Below are positions 50,001 through 60,200 of a stretch of 64,000 nt of DNA, one piece after another. The stretch's first letter is position 1. Every line of letters starts with the position of its first letter. The DNA is from Ampullaceana balthica (taxonomy: Eukaryota > Mollusca > Gastropoda > Lymnaeidae). Made by a program: the position numbers and the translations under genes. The notes beneath the pieces were generated by a model that had not been told where the DNA came from, did not search any database, and saw only the letters and a list, made by a program, of their open reading frames with translations. The DNA lies in the NCBI GenBank assembly GCA_944989445.1, contig CALYLW010000058.1:1223501-1287500 (forward strand). The letters run 5' to 3'.

Positions 50001-50620
50001 TCTAATATATAAAGATGAAAGTCTGTTTGTTTGTTACCCATAAAATTCCACGCAGTTGGACCTATGGTGCTGAAATTTTGCATAGGACCCTCATTTGACC
50101 CGGGACAGGTCATAGGCTATGTTTCAACCCCAGGTGACCACCCCTAGGGTAAGGGGGTCCAAAATGTTTTTTGTGTGCCTATATGAGCTATATAAAGATT
50201 AGTTTGAGCGTTAGCTACTGTGTAAATGAATGATTCTTGACCAAACTTGTTATATAAGTACGTGAGAGCCTTTATTAAAATACTGCAGTGCACTGAACTA
50301 ATAATGTCCATTTCTTCGGGGCCGGGGACACCAAATGTCTTTTTTCGAGTAATGTTTAAGATTTTATCCCTCATTCAATTTTATAAGATTTTGAGAAATA
50401 AAGAGATTGATTTAATTTATTCTTCTTAACAACAATAAATAGTTTTATTTAATTCAAACTTCTTAGCATCAATAAACAGAATAATAAATCAAGTAACCCT
50501 GAGTAGGGTTAGGTTACCCTAGGGGTGGTCACCTGGGGTTGAAACATAGACTATGACCTGTCCCGGGTCAAATGAGGATCCAATGCACAATTTCAGCACC
50601 CTAGTATTATATAAATACTT
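50001..50620. mobile_element. Helitron-type fragment with inverted ends
   Basis: A|TCTAATATATAAAGATGAAA resembles a Helitron 5' end. The block ACCTGGGGTTGAAACATAG..CCCGGGTCAAATGAGG at 50505-50590 is the inverse of 50070-50155. The middle matches the repeated block of the Helitron at 39560-40260 (CCATTTCTTCGGGGCCGGGG). Confidence 0.6.
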
Positions 50621-51876
50621 TGTGTACATTTCAGGAATATTTCGTATTTCTCATAAAAAAGTGGGCGCCGTAGGCGCCTTACAACCTCTATTGTAAAATA
50701 ATTTGTGTACATTTCAGGAAGTTTAATATTACGTATTTATCATACAAGGACAAGTTAGTTGGGCTTTTGAAAAAGGTGGGCGCCGCAGCACAACCGAGTA
50801 CAAAATATTATAATGGTTTAAATTAAATATATTTTAATATAAATAATTATTCACTTTTTTGTTATCGAGGATAAAAGCGAAATACAGTTGGACCTCGCCA
50901 AGTCAAACTTGCCTAAGTCAAAATCATCCCTATATCCAGCAGCGTAGCGTGGGTATGTTCCACCCGGGGCAGAACCCAGATTTGCCGCCCCCCCCCCAAA
51001 AAAAAATAAAAAAAAATACTATAAACAAAAATATAATTTTTTATTAGAAAATGAAAATAAGGACCATATACATTTTATGTTAGAAATAAATGCAAGAGCT
51101 TTCATTTCTCGATTAAAACCATAATATTAGCCATGCGATGCTCACTTTCCCAAAAAAACTATACGTAAGTTAAACGACGTGTATTCGTTATCGCGCGCAA
51201 TAAATTTTCATAAACGTAAATTTAGAGAAGCTTCTCTCACAACAGGCAACACTTACGGCAGTTTAAGGAACATTCGGAATAATGATATTATATTAGGCAC
51301 GGTAGCTTCGAGCTTTATTAACTTAACAAACTTGAAAAAATCATATCGGCTTAAATTCATTTATTCAATTTTTTTCCGTGAGGTAAAATAGTCCTTGCTT
51401 GACAATGTCATGTTAGATACTTATTCTAATTTGAATGCAAAATTTCAAAGTCCAGTAGATTAGTTGGTTTACAAAAATCTTTTTTTTAAAATAATTCTGT
51501 AACTGCCAACACCTCACATGAATTTCTACATAACCTCATCTTATGAAGAATACAAATTTCTTCTCAACTGTTCTTCTGCATAACATAGCTACACATTCAC
51601 TTTTATCGCCCTTAATTTGTTCTCACGTTTGGTTTTATTAAAATGATACGGCATCCATATAAAATTTTATAAAAAGTCAAAACACCCTTTCAATTATTCC
51701 ATTAGTTTCACTGCCAGTCACTGCCAATAGCCTCAGTTCCAGAATATTGCCTATTATTGCATTAGTATTGTCCTCTCTGTGATCGCAGAAGGACAAATTC
51801 TTCTTTTTTTTTCTAGGATGCAATAACGTCCAAATATTATAATAAGAGCTTCTTATCATGCCATTTTGTTTTATCT

Positions 51877-52455
51877 TATCTTATCTGTTTACAGACGCTC
51901 CTTCTATACAGAACATTATTGCGTCCTACGCTTATCTATGGTTTGTGTTTAGTCCTGCATTTTTATTAGAGATATAAATGTTGATAAAGTGTTGGTTTTC
52001 CTGGATTGTTCAGGCAACCCATTCCACGCCCGAATTCCGGACGGGAAGAAGGAAAACTTGTATGTGTTTGTTCTTGCATACGGAATAAGAAAGGTGTTTT
52101 TATCCTTATGTCTATCTGAGGGTTGTATTAAGTTATCTGCGTGTTGTATTTCTAAATTAGAATTAATTGCTTTATGTATGATTACTACTTTGCTCTTGGT
52201 TCTTCTATCCTCTAGTGTTTCAAGGTTTAATGATTTAACTAATGGTGTTATTCTTGTCAGTTTTGAATATTCTCCAGTAATGAATCTGTCAGCTCTTTTT
52301 TGAATTTGTTCTAGTTTATCAATTTTTTCTTTGGTGGATGGGTCCCATACAGAAGATGCATATTCTAGTACAGGTCTCACCAAAGTGAGGTAGCATTTTA
52401 GTTCTGTTTTGTTTTCTTTTACAACAATGAATTGTTGTTCTTTTTTATTCCACAA
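51877..52455 (-). pseudogene. CR1/L2-type LINE 3' end
   Basis: The frame encodes LVRPVLEYASSVWDPSTKEK, IQKRADRFITGEY and SLNLETLEDRRTKSK, the C-terminal domain of a CR1/L2-group reverse transcriptase. It runs to a natural stop (MQD-stop at about 51949). The 3' UTR is about 70 bp: GCGTAGGACGCAATAATG, TTCTGTATAGAAGGAGCGTC, TGT, then (AGATA)n. The first two thirds are missing. Confidence 0.85.
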
Positions 52456-52599
52456 AATGACATTGTAATTAAAATAATGTTGCTTTTCTACGAGAATAGG
52501 TCATTTAATTACGCAAACAGTTTTGTTCCAGTAGTTTACTTAAGTGAAAATCATTATCGCGTACCCATCTCGACCCTATTTATAATTATAATAAAAAAA

Positions 52600-52960
52600 T
52601 AAATTGATGATTTATATAGCCCTGTATCCCAGTAAGGACTCACAGCGCTTTACATAAAGATAATAATTTACATATAAATATAAGTATTAAATAAACATTC
52701 ATATCCTAACAACCACATACATGACAGTACGGTATACATAAGCTACGTTAATCATAAGAAGAAATGTTGTTTAATTAATTTTGAAAGTAAAGTTTGAAAA
52801 GATGTGTCTTAAGTGCAGTCTTAAATGTCTTAGTAGTTGGAATACTACGGATGTGTAATGGTAGGTAATTCCATTGTTTCGCTGCACAAAAAGAGAATGA
52901 CCTTTCACCAAATGTTTTAGTGCGTGTCTTAGGAACAGAGAGAATACTTGTGTCCACAGA
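52600..52960 (-). pseudogene. L2/RTE-type LINE 3' end
   Basis: 52957-52775 encodes VPKTRTKTFGERSFSFCAAK, QWNYLPLHIRSI and LKTHLFKLYF, the conserved C-terminus of many LINE reverse transcriptases. The 3' UTR ends AAAGCGCTGTGAG...GGGCTATATAAATC, a known LINE 3' motif. It is 5'-truncated and of a different family from its neighbour. Confidence 0.82.
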
Positions 52961-55017
52961 AGAGCGTAGCTAACGAGTGAGCAAGTAGACTTTCATGTCT
53001 AATTTGGAGGAGTTAATGTTATTATGTTGGACACTCTCTCAATCTCGCTGCTCTTAAAAAGTAATCGCAAATTTTGATTTGTAAGTACGGGCACATTATT
53101 TAAATGAATTAAGTAAATGTATTCTGTTGAAATTGTATTGGCTGTAGTTAGAATTTAACGGATACAGCAATTTTGGCTTCTACAAGTTGGGAGGCTGGCA
53201 AACTTGAATAAGTAATAGGTACCAGCTCATCAGAGTCATGTTTTTATACTACTTCAGCTCCTTGGTTTTTCAGTTCAGTAGCATTAGAATCAGAAGACTT
53301 TAGATTCATAATGGAGTTTTAAGTTTTGGCATTAGAAACGTTCATAAATTTTGAGACAGTTCCTTCATTTCTTTTAATAACTGTTCACCTTGGCCTTTCT
53401 TTTCTTTTATTAAAATTTATTTTAAAGTCTTTAATTTTTAGAAACTAATTAACAACGAGGAATTTGCCGCCCTCAACAAAGTGCTGCCCGGATCATTCGA
53501 TTGGCTTATATTAGAAATCGAAAGGGTACAGTAATGTTCACCTCCACAAAAGGAGGAGTGGCTGTCCAATTTGAAGAATTAATATAAGTCACCAGCAGAT
53601 CATTTCATATTTCTTATACTAATGAAACCTTTTGGTTTTTTCTTTCAGTATCAGAATAATTTATATCCAATATGGAGCTAAAGTTTTGGTAGTAGCAAAT
53701 TTTAGCTTACATATTTTAGAGTAGTGCCTTTATTTCTTTTGTCAATTTCTTATTCCGTATTTATTTTATTTGGATAAACATTTCCACTTTTTAAAAAGTT
53801 TTCATTCTTAGAAGCTAATAATCAACGATATATTTGCCGCCCCTAACAAAGTGCCGCCCGGGGCATTTGCCCCCCGCCTTGCCACCCTCTCGCTACTCCA
53901 CTGCCTATATCGAATTAATTTTTAGGTCCCGGTCAAATTCCATAAGACTAATGTATTTTAGATCTCCTTAACTCCAAGATTGTTGGCTTTCAACCTCTCT
54001 TAGTAGAATTTTCCAAGGCGTTTGGGTTATTATTCTGGAGTGACATTTCAGAACACGTGTTCCGTAGAGACACGACAATGTACGTAAAATCTTATGCATT
54101 CCACGAGGGATTAAGCGACCCTTGCAAGTACAAAAATGACAAAGACAAGAAAAAGGAGTGGTAACTAATTCGCATCCCTTTGCTGCATGATGTGACTCTT
54201 TTTAAAAAGAAAAATCTTACCCCCCCCCAAATCCCACTGTGGAGGGAGTAAAGTGGGGGAAGGTAGGGAAGGTGCCTCCTCTCACGGTCTTGTGTCGGCA
54301 TGTCAAAGCAAGTTGGCTTCCTTTCATATGAAACATAGACACCGCCTCTCTTTCCTGTCAAGCCTACTAGCCGGTGTGGCTGTTCCCCCACCTCTCAATG
54401 TCTACATTGTCCTTGATTAATCGGCGCCTATTACGCCATTTTCCCTAACTCAAAAACTCCGTAAGACGATTTTTATATCTCAGGTCCTTTTGAGTTCGAC
54501 TTAGAGAGGTCCGGCAGTATTTATTTAAATATAAATGAAAAAAATAAGAGAATTAGTGGCACCCTTTTGAGCTGGCGCCCTTGGCAACTGCCCCGATGCC
54601 AACCCGTTGTTACGCCACTGGTCACAAAACAGAGTTCAAAGGTTAAAATAGAAACTAATAATTCTATTAACTTTTTTTTTAAAATCTGACATTTACTGCA
54701 TTATTCTTTGAAGACAAAATATGAAATTGAAATATACTGGTCTAATCTATGGAGCATGTTTTTAACAACTAATGCAATAGATGAATTCATGCTTAGCTAT
54801 GTAACAACATACTATATCCAACAAATATAAAATGTACATGTCAATTTATTGTGACTGCTGTATTTCAAAGGTAAGCTGGATTTTTTTGTTGCCCAGTTAC
54901 GTTTGTGCGTGCATGTTCATGTGGGTATTCTTACGTGGTTGCGTGTACTAAAGGGGGGGGGGCTGAACGGGCTAAAGCCAGGGGACCCCGATGATTTAAG
55001 GGCCCCCAAATTTAGTA

Positions 55018-55684
55018 TCTATATATATAATTCTCTTCATGGGACCATGCCAGGCAAGTAAGCAGCAAAAATATGTGCAACCGAGCATGACGAATGACCC
55101 TCGCTCGGGTCAACTAAACACAGTTAACGGTTGGCAAGCGAAGGTAGTGGAGGGGTGGGGCATGTCTTGAGACAGCAATGTTTTTTACATTCACTTTCGA
55201 AGTTCCTGCACAGTGTGTATGTATTTCGTAGTATATTGGTTATTACATCCGCCTAACATGCGAAAGGTCTTAGGTTCAAGCCCAAGTGGCAACATATGTT
55301 TTTTTTAATTTTTAAAAATGTCAATGCCTATTCTTTTCCCCCCTTTCTTAGCAAACATAAACACCGCTTCGCATGTCACGGAAAAAAGCTTTGTTCAATG
55401 TTATATCAATTCCTTCACCAGGTACCTGTCTGTTTCTATTGGTCGCATATTTCGTTCATGGACGAAGTTGTTGCTCTCCAACTTGGCTTCATGGCTGTAA
55501 TATTTGTTTATATATTGTGGCGATGTCCTGAATAATTACCAAAATGCTTCGGTGGTCCCCCATCGTTCACCCGCGTTGTTCCCATTTGTTCGTGCTACTG
55601 TTTGTGTCCGTTCTCCCCCTCCCTTTTTTTCTTGCACTATCTATGAGCAAGTCTGCGGCGTATGCTACGCCGCGGGGCGTCTAG
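55018..55684 (+). mobile_element. Non-autonomous Helitron, 667 bp
   Basis: 5' end A|TCTATATATATAATTCTCTT and 3' end with hairpin GCGGCGTATGCTACGCCGC then GGGGCGTCTAG|T. Both insertion-site bases and the CTAG end fit. The 3' end (GAGCAAGTCTGCGGC) is shared with the termini at 16712-17000. It contains a tRNA-Val-like segment. Confidence 0.85.
55222..55293 (+). tRNA. tRNA-Val(AAC)-like pseudogene inside a Helitron
   Basis: GTAGTATATTGGTTATTACA, CCGCCTAACATGCGAAAGG and TCTTAGGTTCAAGCCCAAG line up with the D, anticodon and T arms of animal tRNA-Val(AAC). The acceptor stem ends pair poorly, so it is likely a captured pseudogene or a SINE head. Confidence 0.6.
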
Positions 55685-55879
55685 TATTCTATATTAAAGG
55701 TGGACCAATGTTTGCATGAACCCCAGAAAATATCATAAAATAAATAAATTTTAAAAATCTTATCTATTAATCTGATCTCTATTCGGACTGATAGTCTTAG
55801 TAATCGAAAAACCTGATTTGATAGGCTCAATTAGAGAAAATATTAAAGAGCATTGTTTATATTTTTTAAATTTCCAACC

Positions 55880-55955
55880 TCCGTCAAGCTCTCCTGGCCG
55901 TGTAGAAGTGTGTAGGCTTGCGGTGCAAGCGATGTCCGGATCGATTCTCATTTGT
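55880..55955 (+). tRNA. Degenerate tRNA-like segment
   Basis: GGCCGTGTAGAAGTGTGTAGG, split D-arm like, is followed by GCTTGCGGTGCAAGC (anticodon-arm-like) and CCGGATCGATTCTC (T-arm/B-box-like). It is too degraded to name; possibly a SINE head. Confidence 0.3.
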
Positions 55956-55959
55956 CTTT

Positions 55960-57031
55960 TTTGTTTTTTTAACTGGTCTTTTTACACTCAATTTTAGGAT
56001 ACCGGCAAACAGTTATTTCTTTGTGTTGAGTTTTTTTTATGGATAATCTTTTTGGCTGGGAAGGCCGATCCCGTAGTGCAGACAAAGTATGAGCAAGGAA
56101 CCAATGGACTATTTAGTTACAAGTTACAGTCTTATATTAGCTGCTAGCTAATATTTTATTTAAAGGGACGCTGACTCGATAGGGCCCCAGTTTGAATTGC
56201 AGCCAGGGGCCCCGTGCAGTCTTAATCCACCCCTGAGCAAATGAATAATTGAGGTAGTCAGTACATTACTGAATGGATAGGAAAGATTGGAAGATAGATA
56301 TACATGTAAACCAGTTAATATAAAAAATAAAAATATCAGAGGTTCGAGACTTCAAGGGGAGCTAAACGGGAGGCGCTTATGCCTACTTTTAAAACTAGAT
56401 TCAAGTCTTTAGTTTGTTTTTCTTACCTCCCTTATTAAAGTCTAATCAAAACAATGAAAATCGTATTGGAAAAGGGGAGGGAGTTATAAGGTGACGTCAC
56501 ATTCCACCTAATAATCTAATACCCACCCACATATAATCCTGAAAGGGAAGAACAGTCTCAAAATATAAGAAAAGTTCCCATAAGAGCTTTAAAAAAAGAG
56601 GTAATAAAAATAACCACAACCATGGACACGGGAATAAATCCAGAAGTGCCCTCGCTCCCCCTCTCCCTCTTTAAAGCCTAACCAGAAGAGGAAACCGCAG
56701 ATGTTACCCAAACCCAACCCCAACCCTATGAAGTTTACAATTTGGGTGCTTGAAAATTCTCCGCTTTTTCGTGGAGAATGAATGGGGGGGAAGAGGAACG
56801 GGTCGCTATTTGGGGCTGGAGGCAGGTCGTGGTATCCCAGGTCAATGGTAAAAGGGCCAGAATCTTGGGTCCGCCATTTATAGATTCACGAAAAATTAAA
56901 TTCCTGAAAGCAATGAATATTTACTTTCAAACTTTTAAATGTGTTTTCACCGGGTTTAACTTTGTTATCTCCCTTGTATATTGTCAACAGCGGTCTTCCT
57001 CCCATGACGCCATCAAGCAAGCCGTTGGAAC
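55960..57031. other. DNA downstream of gene B
   Basis: No gene recognised. It lies 3' of gene B on the minus strand and could include its 3' UTR. Confidence 0.45.
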
Positions 57032-57282
57032 TCAAAGTTCGCGATTTTTTATTCTGTCATCAGATTCTGTGTCCACGTCATCTTTTCCCTTGCGGAGACG
57101 TATGAGCAGTAAGACGAGCAGAAGAAGAATCACGTGTGCTGTCCTTAGTCCGATACCGAGGCCGTTAAAGCGATACCGGAACTTCTCTCTGTCGTAGAGC
57201 AGACAGTAACCACCGACGTCTGACCACAGTCTGCACGTGCTGTCGATGAGTTTCCCATAGAGAATTGGGGAGGGAAATACTC
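57032..57282 (-). CDS. Gene B last exon (TM11-TM12, C-terminus)
   Basis: The acceptor is TATCTAG. It encodes VFPSPILYGKLIDSTCRLWS, CLLYDREKFRYRFNG, TM12 (HVILLLLVLLLIRL) and an acidic/basic tail 13 residues longer than gene A's. Confidence 0.92.
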
Positions 57283-60200
57283 CTAGATAAGAATGAGATA
57301 AACATGAACATGTCTTAAGACATGGAGACGTCTCTATACAACAGAGAAATGTGTTGATACAATATGGAAATGTTTTAACACAATATGGCAATGTGTTGAT
57401 ACGATATGGAAATGTGTTGATACAATATGGAAATTTGTTGATACAATATGGAAATGTGTTGATACAATATGGACATGTGTTGATAACACACACAAAAATA
57501 AATGTATTGATAGGATGCAACAGAGAAATTCGTTGATAAGGTTTTAGAAATCAAATTAGTAGATACAAAATAACTTTAAAATATTGACAGGATACACAAA
57601 GTAAATACGTAGAAAAGGAGTGAGGAGCGAGATTGCTTATATTACATGGTACCATAATTTATTGTTTCAAAGTTTGTCGCATAACTTGGAGCTTCGTTAA
57701 TATTAAATCAATAACTACTGATCAATAATCGATATTTGTTTCTCGCCATCTACCCTCCATCCCCTCCCTTCTCTACCAATCTCTCTCTCTCTCTCTCTCT
57801 TATCCTAACACCCGGTATGTCCCAATATAAATGTATCATGGATTAGAGTTAAAAGACAATGAGTATTGATAATAAACCCTCTAGTCCTACTAGCGTTTTC
57901 TTCTACACACGCCCACCTAGGCCAGCTCACAGGGTTCACTCTGGCTTATTATCGTAGACTTCAAACTCTGAACTGTTTCAACCTGACAACCACACTGTGT
58001 CAACCTGACAACCACAATGTTTTAACCTGACTACCAAAATGTTTCAACCTGACAACCACAACGTTTCAACCTGACAATCAAAATGTTTCAACCTGACAAT
58101 CACATGGTTTCAACCTGACAACCAAAATGTTTCAACCTGACAACCACGTTGTTTCAACCTGAGAATCATAATGTTTCAACCTGACAATCACATGGTTTCA
58201 ACCTGACAACCACATTGTTTCAACCTGACAATAACATTTTTTCAACCTGAGAATCATATTGTTTCAACATGACAACCACATTGTTTCAACCTGACAATCA
58301 AGTTCGCTATTATATGAAGTCCTCACCTAACAATGTTTGCAAACAAGCTGATGCTCCGGACGCCAGGGACTGGTCAGTGTGGTCAACAGATCTGAGGAAG
58401 TGGAGAAATACATGTGTCAAACAGTGGACATTTATATAAAGACAAATAACGTGACAATCATTTAATATCTAGATTCCATTACCTGACAATCATCAGATAT
58501 CCGGGTACTACTCCAAGGCAGCAGACGAGCAAACTGAGAAACCAAAGGGTGAGGTACGGAATGAAGAATTCACACTCAAGAGCACACAACCCTGGTTGAA
58601 CCTGGCCGCCGCCAATTGCCGAACAGTTGCCGAAAATCTGGCAATTAACATGATGTTTGTTTGAAATTGAAATATAGTAATATTGTTTAACAGTTTAAAT
58701 AAATATGAATCAATTCAATGTTTCTGTATTTCCAAGTTGTCCAATCAATTTAAGTATAGGTCGTGGCAAAACAAAATTCATACAAAGGTCATCATCATCG
58801 CTGTTATTCTCCTTGGCACTACAGGACTGGAGCGACCATGTCCTGCTCATTAATGGCTTCAGTCACTATATTAGTACTCCAAGGAATTGTAGGAACGTCA
58901 CCATCTGAAACACACTCGGCTTGACCCAAAAAATTTTCGTATGAGTTTGATCAGAAATTTACCGGGGGAGGCGGCGGGCGGGCAACAAGTATTGTTGTTG
59001 CTATGTTCAGCAGTTTTAAAATTGAGTTGGTTTCAGAAACTTTGCTCACAGGCTAGATACAGCGCAATGTCAATTTTCAACCGTCCAAGTTGCGTTTGTT
59101 TTTGTTGTGTTGGTTGTTGGTTGTTGGTTGGTGGGGGAAAGCAAACTGAAGTCCAACCAGGGGCGGCACGATGTCAAGTTACGTCAACGTCAACGCGTGT
59201 AGTCAAACTTTGACATGACCGTAGACTGTAGACAATAACAAAATCATTACCATGTTGGTAGCGTTGTTACAACCAGCCCAGCAAGGGGAGCGGTAGTTGA
59301 CGTTGTTGTCACCACACACCAGAAACGTCTCCTCGCAGCTGCAGTGGGGCGGGGAGTCAAGGCTGCAACGAATGAAAGGTCACAGGTGAAAGGTCAAGGT
59401 CAGGCACCGGAAGTAATAAAAACATCTGATATGATTTTGGGCTCACCCTGTTTGATCCAGTCCTACAACCACAGAGTTGTCACATCCCAGCACCAGGTAG
59501 AGCGAGTCCATGACAAGCGTGACAGCTAGTGTGACAACTGACATGATGACACAGCCACGCAATGTCAACTTGAACCTGGTCGTAATGAACCCACCGAGGA
59601 ACGTCCCCAGTGCCAGGGGCAGAATCACTATGGAGCCTTGGAGGAACAGATACAATTATGCAATGGATGAGGTAATTAGGAATATATACAATTATGCAAT
59701 GGATTAGTTAATTACGGTACTAATTAGGAATAGATACAATGATGAGGTATTTAGGAGTAGATACAGTTATGTGGTACTCAGGAATAGATACAATGATGGG
59801 GTATTTAGGAGTAGATACAGTTATGTGGTACTTAGGAATAGATACAAAGCCTAGCGTTAAGTATCATGATTGAAATTATTTTAGAATACTTTCTCGTCTA
59901 ATTTTTTTATTATTGCCAATCTACTAGATGGGAATCCAATTTATTGGGTGAATTAATGTCTGCGTAAGGGACAAATAGCCAGCGATTTTTGTCTCTTATT
60001 TTCATACTAGCAACAAAGCCCGCCCAATGACGGGAATAAGTGTAGGGTGACCCATAAAGTTCATGGAAGGACATCACTACATTACCCACCCCCGTCTGTC
60101 AAGAGACCCTACCTCCCGAACACCACGGTTTGTCCATAGACCCTGCCTCCCCCCCTCCAACATAGCGGTCTGTCGCGAGACCCTACATCCCTTCCACAAC

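Larger units (their letters stand above)
50937..53903. mobile_element. Inner hAT of the nested stack
   Basis: Ends are CAGCAGCGTAGCGTGGG and CTCGCTACTCCACTG. A perfect 8-bp duplication CCTATATC lies at 50929-50936 and 53904-53911. Subterminal TTTGCCGCCC and GCCGCCCGGGGC pair across the ends. The target was a separate pogo-like sequence (50886: CAGTTGGACCTCGCCAAGTC). The element itself contains two LINE tails. Confidence 0.88.
49357..54517. mobile_element. Pogo/Tigger-like DNA transposon (second level)
   Basis: Ends are CAGTCGGACCTCTCTAAGTC and GACTTAGAGAGGTCCGGCAG with TA on both sides (49355-49356, 54518-54519), the Tc1/mariner-pogo target. The inverted homology extends inward about 300 bp (49357-49660 against 54190-54517). 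No transposase frame was recognised. Confidence 0.8.
48887..54620. mobile_element. Outer hAT of a nested stack
   Basis: Ends are CAGAGGCGTAACTAGG and CCCGTTGTTACGCCACTG. The duplication GTCACAAC / GTCACAAA (48879-48886, 54621-54628) matches at 7 of 8 positions. Shared subterminal GGCGCCCTTGGC is present at both ends. Almost all of its inside is a later pogo-like insertion. No transposase remains visible. Confidence 0.85.

Noticed and set aside
51179..51391. Frame within the inner hAT as its transposase
   Set aside because: No hAT motif (HC.AH, hATC) is visible and it is short; left unassigned.
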